NCBI GenBank assembly: GCA_965279115.1
Contig: OZ257137.1
Coordinates: 992,001-1,056,000 of the forward strand
Direction: 5' to 3'
DNA length: 64,000 nt
DNA from: JAEUOS01 sp965279115
GTDB taxonomy: Bacteria > Pseudomonadota > Gammaproteobacteria > Burkholderiales > JAEUOS01
Position 1 is the stretch's first letter; each line of letters begins with the position of its first letter. The translations under genes and the position numbers were made by a program. This document shows, in pieces, positions 41,582 to 52,091 of the stretch. The notes below the pieces were generated by a model, which was not told the origin of the DNA, did not search any database, and worked only from the letters and a program-made list of their open reading frames with translations.

Positions 41582-43024
41582 ATGAAGCAGGCCCTACAAC
41601 TCAAGCTTTCCCAGCACCTGACGCTGACGCCTCAGTTGCAGCAATCGATTCGACTGCTGCAATTGTCGACCATCGAACTGAATCAGGAAATCGAGCAGAT
41701 CCTGTCCGAGAACCCGCTTCTGGAGCGGGACGACGAGTTCGCCGCCGCCGAGCCGGTAACCTTCGGAGGCGACGAGAAGGTGCAGACCGAATCCCTTCCG
41801 GAACCTGCCTCCAGCGCCAGCGAGGCCACCTCGCCGGAGGGTGACTGGAGTGAACGCGAATCGGCATCGGCATCGCGCACCACCCGCAGCGATGACGATG
41901 AGGATTCGCCGGGACGCCAGATCGCCGCCGCCGGCACCACCCTGCGCGAGCACCTGCTTTCGCAAATCACCCTCATGCGGCTGACTCCGCGCGACCGCGG
42001 ATTGCTCACCGCCCTGATCGAGGCTCTCGACGAGGACGGGTACCTCACCATCCCGCTGGCGGAAATCCAGGACCTGCTCCCGCCCGAACTCGATGTCGAC
42101 GCGGACGACCTGGAGACCGCCTTGCGGCTCCTGCAGACCTGCGAGCCGGCGGGCATCGCCGCGCGCGACCTCACCGAAGCTCTCCTCCTGCAACTCAACG
42201 GATTGCCACGCGACGCTGCCAGCACGCTCGCCCGCAGCATCGTTTCGACGCACCTTGATCTACTCGCCGCGCGCGACTTCGCGCAGATCAAGCGGGTATG
42301 CAAGTGCAGCGAACCCGATCTCAAGGCCGCGCGCGAACTGATCCTGTCGCTCAACCCGCGCCCCGGGGCGCAATTCGATACCACCGACACCCGCTACGTC
42401 ACGCCGGATGTGATCGTGCGCAAGACCAAGACCGGATGGCGTGCCAGCATCAACCCGGACGCAGTTCCGCGCCTGAAGATCAACCGCATGTACGCCGACA
42501 TCCTTTCGCGCGAACGCGGGCGTGGGGCCAGCGGCGAAGCCGGCGGGCTGATCACCCAGTTGCAGGAGGCCAAGTGGCTGCTCAAGAACGTGCAGCAACG
42601 CTTTGAAACCATCGAGCGCGTTGCACAGGCGGTCGTCGAGCGTCAGCGACATTTCCTTGACCACGGCGAGGTCGCGATGCGCCCGCTGGTCCTGCGCGAG
42701 ATCGCCGATGAACTTGGGCTGCATGAGTCGACCATATCGCGGGTGACCACCAATAAGTACATGCTCACTCCGCGCGGTTTGTTCGAACTCAAGTATTTCT
42801 TTGGCAGCCACGTGGCTACCGACACCGGCGGGGCTTGCTCTTCCACGGCGATCCGCGCTTTAATAAAGCAACTCGTTACCTCGGAGGATATCAAACGACC
42901 GTTGTCAGACTCGAAGATTGCAGACATCCTGGGCCAGCAAGGGATCGTCGTGGCGCGGCGCACCATCGCCAAGTACCGGGACGCTCTCAAGATTCCACCG
43001 GCCAATCTGCGGAAATCCTTGTAA
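41582..43024 (+). CDS. rpoN: RNA polymerase sigma-54 factor
   Basis: A 480-residue sigma factor. Region I (MKQALQLKLSQHLTLTPQLQQ, first 20 residues read KQALQLKLSQHLTLTPQLQQ) binds activators; region II is acidic; region III ends in the RpoN box ARRTIAKYRDALKIP that contacts the -24 element. A helix-turn-helix lies upstream (LHESTISRVTTNKY). The gene order lptB-rpoN-hpf-ptsN is general in proteobacteria. It should serve the two GG-N10-GC promoters at 34068 and 35005. Confidence 0.97.
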   Translation: MKQALQLKLSQHLTLTPQLQQSIRLLQLSTIELNQEIEQILSENPLLERDDEFAAAEPVTFGGDEKVQTESLPEPASSASEATSPEGDWSERESASASRTTRSDDDEDSPGRQIAAAGTTLREHLLSQITLMRLTPRDRGLLTALIEALDEDGYLTIPLAEIQDLLPPELDVDADDLETALRLLQTCEPAGIAARDLTEALLLQLNGLPRDAASTLARSIVSTHLDLLAARDFAQIKRVCKCSEPDLKAARELILSLNPRPGAQFDTTDTRYVTPDVIVRKTKTGWRASINPDAVPRLKINRMYADILSRERGRGASGEAGGLITQLQEAKWLLKNVQQRFETIERVAQAVVERQRHFLDHGEVAMRPLVLREIADELGLHESTISRVTTNKYMLTPRGLFELKYFFGSHVATDTGGACSSTAIRALIKQLVTSEDIKRPLSDSKIADILGQQGIVVARRTIAKYRDALKIPPANLRKSL

Positions 43025-43128
43025 GTCGCATACAAGCCGCAGGACGTATAAACGCAGGTCGCCCTCATGAACCGGATTGTCCGGTCGATATGCCGGACTG
43101 GAGCGGTTCGAATCGCTAAGGAGGCAGC

Positions 43129-43446
43129 ATGAATTTCAAAGTCAGCGGACACCATGTTTCGGTCACCCCCGCCATTCGCGACTACGTTCATTCCAAATTT
43201 TCCCGTATCAACCGCCATTTCGATCATGTGATTGACGTCAACGTCATCCTGACGGTCGAAAAACTCGCCCAAAAGGCCGAAGTCAGCGTCCATGTCCGCG
43301 GACGCGACATTCACGTCGAAACCGTCGACGAAAACATGTACGCCGCCATCGACACGCTTGCCGACAAACTTGACCGCCAGATCATCAAGTACAAGGACAA
43401 GGCGCAGGCGCATCAGCACGAAGCGCCGAAGCGAATCCTCAACTAG
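43129..43446 (+). CDS. hpf: Ribosome hibernation promoting factor, short form
   Basis: A 105-residue HPF/YfiA-family protein. The N-terminus is NFKVSGHHVSVTPAIRDYV; the rest has the beta-alpha-beta-beta-beta-alpha pattern, with VHVRGRDIHVETVDENMYAAID typical. It lacks the long C-terminal extension that dimerises ribosomes alone. A strong AAGGAGG ribosome binding site precedes the ATG. It follows rpoN after 104 bases. Confidence 0.94.
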   Translation: MNFKVSGHHVSVTPAIRDYVHSKFSRINRHFDHVIDVNVILTVEKLAQKAEVSVHVRGRDIHVETVDENMYAAIDTLADKLDRQIIKYKDKAQAHQHEAPKRILN

Positions 43447-43532
43447 CGCCAATCCGCACCGGCGCGTCCGCGACAACCCCGCAGGGGTGCGCAGGCGCGC
43501 CGCAGCCGCCCGGTTCGCAGCAAATGCGGACG

Positions 43533-43538
43533 TATAAT
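43533..43538 (+). promoter_or_regulatory. Possible -10 element before ptsN
   Basis: A perfect TATAAT, 47 bases before the ptsN ATG, in the 139-base gap after hpf. No acceptable -35 hexamer is found at 16-18 bases, so this is tentative. Confidence 0.35.
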
Positions 43539-43585
43539 CCGGCCCTCGAATTCAACCCGGCGATCATCAGAGTCGTCGCGGCAGC

Positions 43586-44083
43586 ATGAGCTCGCAACCC
43601 CAAAGCGTCACTTCGACCATCGCAAGACTGCTTCCGACGACCAACGTTGCGCTTGATCTCGAGTTGTCGAGCAAGCGACGCGTTTTCGACGAGGCGGGAC
43701 TTTTGTTCCAGCATCATCAGGGCATCGCGCGTGCAACGGTATTCGACAGCCTGTTCGCCCGCGAAAGACTGGGCTCCACCGGGCTGGGCCAGGGCGTGGC
43801 GATCCCGCATGGCCGCATCGCCAAGCTGGCCGCACCGGTCGGGGCATTCCTGCGACTGAAAGAGGCAATTCCATTCGAAGCACCGGACGGCAAGCCGGTC
43901 AACCTGCTTTTTTTCGTTCTGGTGCCCGAAAAGGCCACCGAAGCGCACCTGCAAATCCTTGCGGCGCTGGCGGAAATGTTCTCCGACAGCCGCATGCGCA
44001 GCGCGCTTGCAACACTCCCCGATGCGGCGTCTGTGCATCGCGAACTCATCACTTTCAGGCCAGATGCAAACCCTGTCGCTTAA
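43586..44083 (+). CDS. ptsN: Nitrogen PTS enzyme IIA
   Basis: A 165-residue EIIA-Ntr. The phosphorylated histidine is in GLGQGVAIPHGRIAKL; the family continuation APVGAFLRLKEAIPFEAPDG is clear. Phosphate normally comes from PtsP through NPr, and the protein adjusts potassium transport and related functions. The hprK start is inside its last 20 bases. Confidence 0.95.
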   Translation: MSSQPQSVTSTIARLLPTTNVALDLELSSKRRVFDEAGLLFQHHQGIARATVFDSLFARERLGSTGLGQGVAIPHGRIAKLAAPVGAFLRLKEAIPFEAPDGKPVNLLFFVLVPEKATEAHLQILAALAEMFSDSRMRSALATLPDAASVHRELITFRPDANPVA

Positions 44084-45005
44084 GGCCCTGTTCGACGACA
44101 CCGCCGACGAACTCGCCCTCACCTGGATCGGCGGCGAAGAGCACGGTGGAAATACGCTCAACCCTGAAGCCTATGCCACCCACGCGGTGGCCGACATGGT
44201 GGGGCACCTGAACCTGATCCACAAGAACCGCATCCAGGTGATCGGGCAGCCGGAGTACGAATACCTGTCTTCCCTCACGGCGACACGTCAGCAGCACCTG
44301 TTGGCCGAGCTCCTGGGCGGCGGCCCGCCGGCGGTGATCGTAGCCGACGGCGTCAACGCGCCCGCACTGGTGGTTGAGGCCTGCGCGCACCATGGCGTGC
44401 CGGTATTCACCACCCCCACCGCGGCCGCGACCCTCATCGACATGCTGCGGGTCTACCTCACCAAACTGCTGGCCGAGAAAACCACATCGCACGGCGTGCT
44501 CATGGACGTGCTGGGCCTGGGTGTGCTGATCACCGGCGAGTCGGGGCTCGGCAAGAGCGAACTTGGCCTTGAACTCATCAGCCGCGGTCACGGGCTGGTA
44601 GCCGACGATGTGGTCGAACTGACCAGGATCGCCCCGAGAACAATCGAGGGCCGCTGCCCGCCCTTGCTCAAGGATCTTCTCGAGGTTCGCGGACTCGGCT
44701 TGCTGGACATCAAGGCCATATTCGGTGAAACCGCGGTGCGACCGAAAATGAACGTCAAACTCATGGTGCACCTGGAGCGGCCGAGCGCCGCCGCCAAGGC
44801 CGACTATGAACGCCTGCCGCTGAACGCGAATTTCCAGGATCTCATGGGCGTCAACGTCCGACGCGTCAGCATCCCGGTCGCCGCCGGACGCAACCTCGCC
44901 GTCCTGGTCGAAGCCGCTGTCCGCAACACCATCCTGCAACTGCGTGGCGTCGACACCATGGCCGACTTCATGGCACGCCAGCAGGACGCCATGGATGAAG
45001 GTTGA
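44064..45005 (+). CDS. hprK: HPr kinase/phosphorylase
   Basis: A 313-residue bifunctional enzyme that phosphorylates and dephosphorylates HPr on serine. The P-loop is GESGLGKSELGLELISRGHG and the family signature RGLGLLDIKAIFGETAVRP. The N-terminal domain begins MQTLSLKALFDDTADELALT. The start overlaps ptsN by 20 bases; the open frame extends upstream to 43959 only as overlap. Presence of hprK is typical of beta- and alphaproteobacteria, not enterics. Confidence 0.95.
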   Translation: MQTLSLKALFDDTADELALTWIGGEEHGGNTLNPEAYATHAVADMVGHLNLIHKNRIQVIGQPEYEYLSSLTATRQQHLLAELLGGGPPAVIVADGVNAPALVVEACAHHGVPVFTTPTAAATLIDMLRVYLTKLLAEKTTSHGVLMDVLGLGVLITGESGLGKSELGLELISRGHGLVADDVVELTRIAPRTIEGRCPPLLKDLLEVRGLGLLDIKAIFGETAVRPKMNVKLMVHLERPSAAAKADYERLPLNANFQDLMGVNVRRVSIPVAAGRNLAVLVEAAVRNTILQLRGVDTMADFMARQQDAMDEG

Positions 45006-45117
45006 CCACCCTTCGCACGGCGGGGGTGACGCTGTGCAGCAAAGCGTGATCTAATTCATCGCGGACCGGACGCGCCAGGGGGTGCGCCGCCGCCAACGAA
45101 CCAGAGAGGACAACCAG

Positions 45118-45399
45118 ATGAAAAAGCTTTTCGCCTGCATGATGCTCGCCCTGCCGCTGGCCGCGACGCCCGCACTGGCCCAGGACAAGAAGGAGCCGAC
45201 CAAGCAACAGAACAAGATGGCTGAATGCAACAAGTCGGCCGAAGGCAAGAAGGGCGACGAGCGCAAGGCGTTCATGAAGTCTTGCCTGTCCGACAAGAAA
45301 AAGGCCCAGCAGGAAAAGATGGCCTCCTGCAACAAGGACGCCACCGGCAAGAAGGGCGACGAGCGCAAGGCATTCATGAAGGACTGCCTGAGCAAGTAA
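45118..45399 (+). CDS. psiF: PsiF-repeat exported protein
   Basis: A 93-residue secreted protein: signal peptide LFACMMLALPLAATPALA, then two PsiF repeats of about 26 residues, MAECNKSAEGKKGDERKAFM and MASCNKDATGKKGDERKAFM, each ending CL. Highly charged, with two Cys in each repeat. PsiF is phosphate-starvation inducible in E. coli, but I see no Pho box here. It interrupts the usual hprK-rapZ neighbourhood and ends in its own terminator. Confidence 0.85.
   Translation: MKKLFACMMLALPLAATPALAQDKKEPTKQQNKMAECNKSAEGKKGDERKAFMKSCLSDKKKAQQEKMASCNKDATGKKGDERKAFMKDCLSK
45217..45396 (+). repeat. Internal tandem duplication in psiF
   Basis: Two in-frame copies 102 bases apart (from 45217 and from 45319), nearly identical over the GGCAAGAAGGGCGACGAGCG core. 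They encode the two PsiF repeats and indicate an old tandem duplication of 34 codons. Confidence 0.8.
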
Positions 45400-45417
45400 G
45401 CGATAGAACCCGGCTCA

Positions 45418-45450
45418 TGGGGCGCACGTTTGTGCGCCCCAGTCGTTTTT
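45418..45450 (+). terminator. Rho-independent terminator after psiF
   Basis: TGGGGCGCAC (45418-45427), loop GTTT, GTGCGCCCCA (45432-45441), then GTCGTTTTT. A perfect 10-base-pair stem; it isolates psiF from rapZ. Confidence 0.88.
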
Positions 45451-45544
45451 GCTTCATCATTTGATCGATGGAACCACGCATCTCCAACATGAATTTGGCG
45501 CGGGCGCGCCGCAACGCGGCGCCGGGCCGGCAGGCGCAACCGTC

Positions 45545-46422
<878 letters not shown>

Positions 46423-46426
<4 letters not shown>

Positions 46427-47052
46427 CCGCGGCCCCAGGTTCGGTCACGATCGCCTCGGCGGCGCCTGATTTTTCGCGCCTGCCGATCTTTCCCCTCGGC
46501 ACGGTGCTATTTCCAGGCGGCGCCCTGCCACTTCGGGTTTTCGAAGCGCGCTATGTCGACATGACGCGTGAATGCATGAAAAACGGCAGTCCGTTCGGTG
46601 TTTGCCTGATCAAGGAGGGCGCGGAGGTCGGAGCACCGGCCGTGCCTCACACGACCGGCTGCCTGGCGGAAATCCACGACTGGGACATGCAACAGCTAGG
46701 CGTGCTCTCCATCAAGACCCGCGGCACGCGGCGCTTTCGCATCATCGAAACCAGCGTGGCGCCGGATGGCCTGATCCGCGCCCGGGCCGAACCCATCGAC
46801 GCCGACGCACCGGCTGCCATCCGCACCGAATTCGGCCAGCTCAGTGCGATCCTGCGCGACATCATGCCGAAAGTACCGGCAGAAATGATTCCCGAGCCCC
46901 ATGCATTCGAAGATGCCTCCTGGCTTTCCAATCGACTGTCGGAGTTGATGCCGGTCCCGGCTCTGGCAAAGCAGAGATTGATGGAACTCGAAGACGCGGA
47001 CATGCGCCTGGAGATCATCTATCGCTTTCTCGGCCAGCAAGGCCTGAAGTAA
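46423..47052 (+). CDS. Lon-protease N-terminal (substrate-binding) domain protein
   Basis: A 209-residue stand-alone LON substrate-binding domain. It begins with TTG overlapping the rapZ stop; the domain text RLPIFPLGTVLFPGGALPLRVFE is followed by VGVCLIK-like FGVCLIKEGAEVG and a helical bundle that ends YRFLGQQGLK. No ATPase or protease domain follows. Such proteins are common beside rapZ; the function is not known. Confidence 0.88.
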
Positions 47053-47091
47053 GCAAATGGCGCCGCCCAGCGCCTTGCGGTGCAGGCTTGC

Positions 47092-48165
47092 TCAAGCAAA
47101 CAGGTCAGGGGCCTGCAGGAAGGACAGCAATTTTCTTACCGGAGCCGGCACCCCTGCATCCGCCGCCCGGGACAACGGCATCCACACGTGGGCGGACTCG
47201 CGAGCCACGATGTTCGCGCCGTGAGCGATCCGCGCGATGATCGGCGTGATCGTCAAGTGGTAGTGCGTGAATCCATGTTCAACAGGCGCCAATTGCATGA
47301 TGCCTGCCCATGTCGCACCCAGCCGCTCTGCCAGTTGCCTGGCCTGCGGTAAATCGTCGGCCTGCGGCAGGCTGAGCAAGCCCCCCCAGATCCCGGCGGG
47401 CGGACGACGCTCAAGCAGCACCCGGTCGGCATCGCGCAACACCAGCATCACGCACTGGCGGCGCGGCACCACCTTGCGCGGTTTGGGATGCGGCAGTTCG
47501 GCGGTGCGGCCGGTCTTGCCGGCGACACAGGTGGCGGCAATCGGACACTCGTCGCAGCGTGGGCGCGAGCGAACGCACAAGGTGGCGCCCAGATCCATCA
47601 GGCCCTGCGTGTATGCCTCGATGCCGGCGTCAGGCAATACCTCTTCGGCGACGCGCCACATCGCGGCTTCCACGGCAGGGGTTCCGGGATAGCCTTCAAT
47701 ACCGAAATGGCGCGCGAACACACGCTTGACGTTGCCATCGAGGATGGCCGCGCGCGCGCCAAACGCGAATGCCGCGATCGCCGCGGCCGTCGAGCGGCCT
47801 ATCCCGGGCAAGGCCTGGAGCTCCTCCTGTCGCTCGGGGAAACGCCCACCCTGTTCGTGCACGATGATCTGCGCCGCGCGGTGCAGGTTGCGTGCCCGGC
47901 TGTAGTAACCCAAGCCACTCCACAGACGCATGACTTCGGCGGGTTCGGCGGCGGCAAGCGCTTCGACATCCGGACATGCCTCCAGAAATCGCGCGTAGTA
48001 GCCGATCACGGCGCCAACCTGGGTTTGCTGCAACATGATCTCGGAGAGCCAGATTCGATAGGGGTCGCGGGTGTTCTGCCATGGGAGGTCATGCCTGCCG
48101 TGAATTTCCTGCCACCCGACCACACGTTCCGCAAAACCCGGACCGCTTGCGCCTGCCCGGTTCAT
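47092..48165 (-). CDS. mutY: A/G-specific adenine glycosylase
   Basis: A 357-residue DNA repair enzyme that removes A paired with 8-oxoG. The N-terminal glycosylase part has PWQNTRDPYRIWLSEIMLQQTQV with its catalytic Glu, the helix-hairpin-helix LPGIGRSTAAAIAAF and catalytic Asp in ILDGNVKRV. The 4Fe-4S cysteines follow C-x6-C-x2-C-x5-C (CVRSRPRCDECPIAATC). The Nudix-like C-terminal domain contains EHGFTHYHLTI. The start at 48165 (MNRAGASGPGF) was chosen; the upstream frame is Arg-rich and overlaps asmA. Confidence 0.95.
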   Translation of the reverse strand: MNRAGASGPGFAERVVGWQEIHGRHDLPWQNTRDPYRIWLSEIMLQQTQVGAVIGYYARFLEACPDVEALAAAEPAEVMRLWSGLGYYSRARNLHRAAQIIVHEQGGRFPERQEELQALPGIGRSTAAAIAAFAFGARAAILDGNVKRVFARHFGIEGYPGTPAVEAAMWRVAEEVLPDAGIEAYTQGLMDLGATLCVRSRPRCDECPIAATCVAGKTGRTAELPHPKPRKVVPRRQCVMLVLRDADRVLLERRPPAGIWGGLLSLPQADDLPQARQLAERLGATWAGIMQLAPVEHGFTHYHLTITPIIARIAHGANIVARESAHVWMPLSRAADAGVPAPVRKLLSFLQAPDLFA

Positions 48166-48208
48166 CGACGGCGAAGGCTCGGTGGAATCGAGCGCCTTCG
48201 CCCGCTTC

Positions 48209-50869
48209 CTAGCGACCAAGCAATCCCCGCAGCTTTTCCTTGGCCTTGTCCTGCGCTGACGGCTGCTGTGCCGGCGGCTGTGCGGGCGCGTTGCCGGACG
48301 CGGGGGGCGCATTGGCGGCAGGCTTGGTGAGTCCGAGTTTCTCGCCCAGCTTGTCCTTGACCGATTCCCTGGCCTTGTCAGTCACCAGATTGCCGGCGAC
48401 GGCGCCATATTGCACATCGTACTTGAGGGCGTCGAACGGGCCGTTGATCTTCACCGGAATGGTCAGGCCCTTCAACTGCGCCAGGTCCTTCGCCTCCTGC
48501 CCGCCGGAGGTGTTGACCACCGTCGCCTTGGCCAGGTAGTTCATCGAGGACCCGGGGATATCGACCGTCCCTTCCCCCCCAAGGCGCACGAAGGGTGATT
48601 TGGCATCGAGATCGTTGGAGGTGGCAATACCGTTCCGGATCTGCGCGCTGATTTTCATTTCGGTGAAGTCGGTCTTGTCTTCCTTCTTCGCTTCCTGGAT
48701 CTTGGACTTGTTCAGCGACAGTGTCGCCTTTGCCTCGCGGAAAGACTTGGCCAGGTTGATACCCTTGTAGGCGCCGTCCTTGAGCAGGATGGAAGCCTGA
48801 CCGTTCAACGCCTTCTTGAGCGCCGAGGGCAGGTTGCCGGAGGTGGTGACATCGAGCATCACGTTGCCGCGGCCTTCGAGGATGTCCTTGTTGATCGCGT
48901 CCTTCATGAGCGGATTGATGTTCACACCCGTCAGGTTCTGGCGGATGGCGTACGAGTTGTTGAGCGCATTGACCGAAACCGACCCGGCCAGGGTGCCCTG
49001 GTAGAGGCCTGCGTTCATCGGATTCACATCAAGCTTGCCGCCCGCCGCCTTGATGACCAGCGTCACGTTGTTGGCCTTGACGTTGCTCGCCTGAAACTGG
49101 CCGATCTTGACCGTGCCGCTGGCGTTGAGCGACTTCAGGCCCGACAAATCGATCGGCTTTTCACTTTCAGCCGGCTTGGCGGCTCCCGGCGCGGCCGGCG
49201 GAAAGTAACGGTCCACGTTGAGCTTGTCGATATTGAGGTCGAAGGTGATGGCGCCCGCATTGAACTTGGTCAAGCCCACCTTGGCCTGGACACTGCTCTC
49301 ATCGAAGCGGGTGGAGAGGTCAGTGCTGACCGATTCACGCGCAAGGTCGGCGCGCACGCTGCCGGTGATCGGCAGCTTGACGGTTTTCATCGGCATTTGC
49401 GGATTGGCTACCGTCAGGTCGGCGTTGAATCGCGGCAGGTCGAACTGCCGGGCCTCGAGGTTCGAATTGAGTGTCGTGGTGATGTTGCCCGTAACCGACG
49501 AATCACCAAATTTCGCCTGCGCGATGTCGATGACGACCTTGCCGACATTGAGCGCCTTGGCCGAACCCTTGACCTCGCCGAGGCTGAACTTCGCATCGAC
49601 GGTCTCACGGCCGGAAAGCTTGATACTGCCGCTGATGGCGTCACCCGCGGCCGAATCGCGGTTGACGGCCAGCTTGGGCGCTTCCACCCGCACGTCGAAC
49701 GCGTCATCGCCTTTCTTGCCCACCGCGGTAAGTGAAACGCCGTCGAGCGCGATCTGGCCCGCTTGAGGATTGAACACCAGCTTGGGCGCCTTGGCCTTGA
49801 AGTCGTTGATCAGCATGCCCGGCATGGCACCGGAACCACTGGCCGACATGCCTTCCACCGCTATCTTGTGATTGTTCAGGTCGGCCTCGAATTTGGCAGC
49901 ATCCATTTTCACTGAGCCGCTTTCGCCACCGCGCCGTCCCTTGGCTTCAAGCGCGATCTTTTCGGCCACCACGGCCTGGGTCTTGCCGTTGGCGGCAAGC
50001 TTGGGCGCAGAAAGCTTGATATCGAACGGCTCGCGGTCCAGCGTGCCGCGCATATCCAGGGCCAGCTTTTGCGCATCGATCGCCTGGGTCTGACCGTCGA
50101 ACTTCAGGTCGCCCGCGGCGATTTGCGCGTCCAGGCCGGCCAGGTCGAATCCCGCCTTGCCCTTCTCCGCAGCCTGGCGCGCCGAGCCCGATACCTTGGC
50201 TTCCAGCGAACTGAAGGCGTACTGCTTCTTTTCCAGATCGAAAAGCACACCACCGGCCACCGCCACCTGGGCATTCACGGTTGGCTTTGTGCCCTGGACA
50301 CGCGCCTTCAGGTCGATCTTGCCGGGCACCTTGTCTGCGATGCGGCCGGTCGAAAGGTTGAGCTGATCCACCGAGACGGCCTGACCGGTGACTTCGTCGC
50401 GGTAGGTCAACGCCGCGCCGGAAAGCTTGATGCCCTCGACATCGAACTTCAACTTGTCGTCCGACTTTTCCTCAGGCGACAGGAGATCGTCGAAGTTGAA
50501 CTTTCCATCCTTGCCGCGGATGACCGCCGCGTTGAGGCCGTCGACTTCGATCTTGTCGACGATGAGTTCCTTGCGCAGCAGCGGGAACAGGTCGACGAAC
50601 ACTTTCGCGCGTTCCAGCTTGACGAAGGTCTTGTCGCTCTTGAACTCCGAGAACGTGACCTGCCCGACCTCGATGCCGATCTTGGGAAACACCTTCAGGC
50701 CGATGTTGCCCGTGATGGTCAAGGTGCGCTGCTTCTTTTCCTTCACCAGCCGGGTGATGTCGTCCTTGTACTTGTTCGGGTCGAAGGTGGCGGCAAAGAT
50801 GCCCAGGCCCACCGCGAGCAGGACCAGAGAGCCGATAACGGCCATCAACAGCCACTTGACGTACTTCAT
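48209..50869 (-). CDS. asmA: AsmA-family envelope protein
   Basis: An 886-residue protein. One N-terminal membrane helix (WLLMAVIGSLVLLAVGLGIF) is followed by the AsmA start ATFDPNKYKDDITRLVKEKK and GLKVFPKIGIEVGQVTFSEF. A very long periplasmic region of beta repeats follows, and the AsmA-C domain includes ALKKALNGQASILLKDGAYK. The last 50 residues are Pro/Ala/Lys-rich. AsmA-like proteins are implicated in lipid traffic to the outer membrane. It ends 44 bases before mutY. Confidence 0.9.
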   Translation of the reverse strand: MKYVKWLLMAVIGSLVLLAVGLGIFAATFDPNKYKDDITRLVKEKKQRTLTITGNIGLKVFPKIGIEVGQVTFSEFKSDKTFVKLERAKVFVDLFPLLRKELIVDKIEVDGLNAAVIRGKDGKFNFDDLLSPEEKSDDKLKFDVEGIKLSGAALTYRDEVTGQAVSVDQLNLSTGRIADKVPGKIDLKARVQGTKPTVNAQVAVAGGVLFDLEKKQYAFSSLEAKVSGSARQAAEKGKAGFDLAGLDAQIAAGDLKFDGQTQAIDAQKLALDMRGTLDREPFDIKLSAPKLAANGKTQAVVAEKIALEAKGRRGGESGSVKMDAAKFEADLNNHKIAVEGMSASGSGAMPGMLINDFKAKAPKLVFNPQAGQIALDGVSLTAVGKKGDDAFDVRVEAPKLAVNRDSAAGDAISGSIKLSGRETVDAKFSLGEVKGSAKALNVGKVVIDIAQAKFGDSSVTGNITTTLNSNLEARQFDLPRFNADLTVANPQMPMKTVKLPITGSVRADLARESVSTDLSTRFDESSVQAKVGLTKFNAGAITFDLNIDKLNVDRYFPPAAPGAAKPAESEKPIDLSGLKSLNASGTVKIGQFQASNVKANNVTLVIKAAGGKLDVNPMNAGLYQGTLAGSVSVNALNNSYAIRQNLTGVNINPLMKDAINKDILEGRGNVMLDVTTSGNLPSALKKALNGQASILLKDGAYKGINLAKSFREAKATLSLNKSKIQEAKKEDKTDFTEMKISAQIRNGIATSNDLDAKSPFVRLGGEGTVDIPGSSMNYLAKATVVNTSGGQEAKDLAQLKGLTIPVKINGPFDALKYDVQYGAVAGNLVTDKARESVKDKLGEKLGLTKPAANAPPASGNAPAQPPAQQPSAQDKAKEKLRGLLGR

Positions 50870-50989
50870 GTCGCGTTGTCCCTGACGAACGATCGATTGG
50901 AGTGTAACGCAGGGGGTGGCGATAAGGATGACCGGTCAACGAATTGGCGCCCCGTCAGGCCACTCGGCGGCCATGGCGGGGGATCACCC

Positions 50990-52081
50990 TCAGACGTTGA
51001 AGCGGAAATGCATCACGTCGCCGTCATGCACGATGTACTCCTTGCCCTCCAGGCGCATCTTGCCCTTGTCCTTGGCGCCTTGCTCGCCGCCGAGCGCGAT
51101 GAAATCGTCATAGGCGATCACCTCCGCGCGGATGAAACCCTTCTCGAAATCCGTGTGGATCACACCGGCCGCCTGCGGCGCAGTGGCGCCCACCGCCACG
51201 GTCCAGGCGCGCACTTCCTTGACGCCCGCAGTGAAGTAGGTCTGCAGGCCCAGGAGCGAATAGCCGGCGCGGATCACGCGATTCAGGCCGGGCTCGGTCA
51301 TGCCCATTTCCTTGAGGAAATCGAGCTTGTCTGCGTCGTCCAGGCCGCCGATCTCGGCCTCGATGGCGCAACTCACCGCCACCACCGGCGCGCGCTCCGC
51401 TGCGGCATGGGCTTTAACCTTGTCCAACATCGGGTTGTTCTCGAAGCCGGATTCGGACACATTGGCCACATACATCGTCGGCTTGGCGGTGAGCAGGAAC
51501 AGGGACCTCACCAGTACGTGCTCTTCCTTGCTGAACGCGATGCTGCGCGCAGGCCGCGCTTCGTTCAGTACGGGCTGCAGCTTTTCAAGCACCGCCACCA
51601 GCTTGGCCGCTTCCTTGTCGCCGGATCGCGCGACCTTCGAATGGCGGTGGTACTGCTTTTCCACCGACGCAAGGTCGGCCAGCGCAAGCTCGGTGTTGAT
51701 GGTCTCGATGTCGGCAATCGGATCAACCTTGCCGTTCACATGCACGACGTTGCCATCTTCGAAACAGCGCACCACATGCGCGATGGCATCGGTTTCGCGA
51801 ATGTTGGCGAGGAACTGGTTACCCAGGCCTTCGCCCTTGGAGGCGCCCGCCACCAGGCCGGCGATATCGACAAATTCCACCGCCGCCGGAAGCACACGCT
51901 GCGGATTGACGATTTTCGCCAGTGCGTCCAGGCGCGGGTCGGGCACCTCGACGATGCCGACATTCGGCTCGATCGTGCAGAAGGGGTAGTTTTCCGCCGC
52001 GATGCCGGCCTTGGTCAGCGCGTTGAACAGGGTGGACTTGCCTACATTTGGCAGGCCAACAATGCCGCATTTGGTGCTCAT
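50990..52081 (-). CDS. ychF: Redox-regulated ATPase YchF (Obg family)
   Basis: A 363-residue P-loop NTPase that prefers ATP. G1 is GIVGLPNVGKSTLFNALTKA; G3 region FVDIAGLV; the specificity motif is NVSE rather than NKxD, as expected for the ATP-specific YchF group. The C-terminal TGS domain has the text KGFIRAEVIAYDDFIALGGE. The start MSTKCGIVGLPN agrees with the family; the upstream open frame overlaps the patatin gene. Confidence 0.96.
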   Translation of the reverse strand: MSTKCGIVGLPNVGKSTLFNALTKAGIAAENYPFCTIEPNVGIVEVPDPRLDALAKIVNPQRVLPAAVEFVDIAGLVAGASKGEGLGNQFLANIRETDAIAHVVRCFEDGNVVHVNGKVDPIADIETINTELALADLASVEKQYHRHSKVARSGDKEAAKLVAVLEKLQPVLNEARPARSIAFSKEEHVLVRSLFLLTAKPTMYVANVSESGFENNPMLDKVKAHAAAERAPVVAVSCAIEAEIGGLDDADKLDFLKEMGMTEPGLNRVIRAGYSLLGLQTYFTAGVKEVRAWTVAVGATAPQAAGVIHTDFEKGFIRAEVIAYDDFIALGGEQGAKDKGKMRLEGKEYIVHDGDVMHFRFNV

Positions 52082-52091
52082 GATGGTTCTT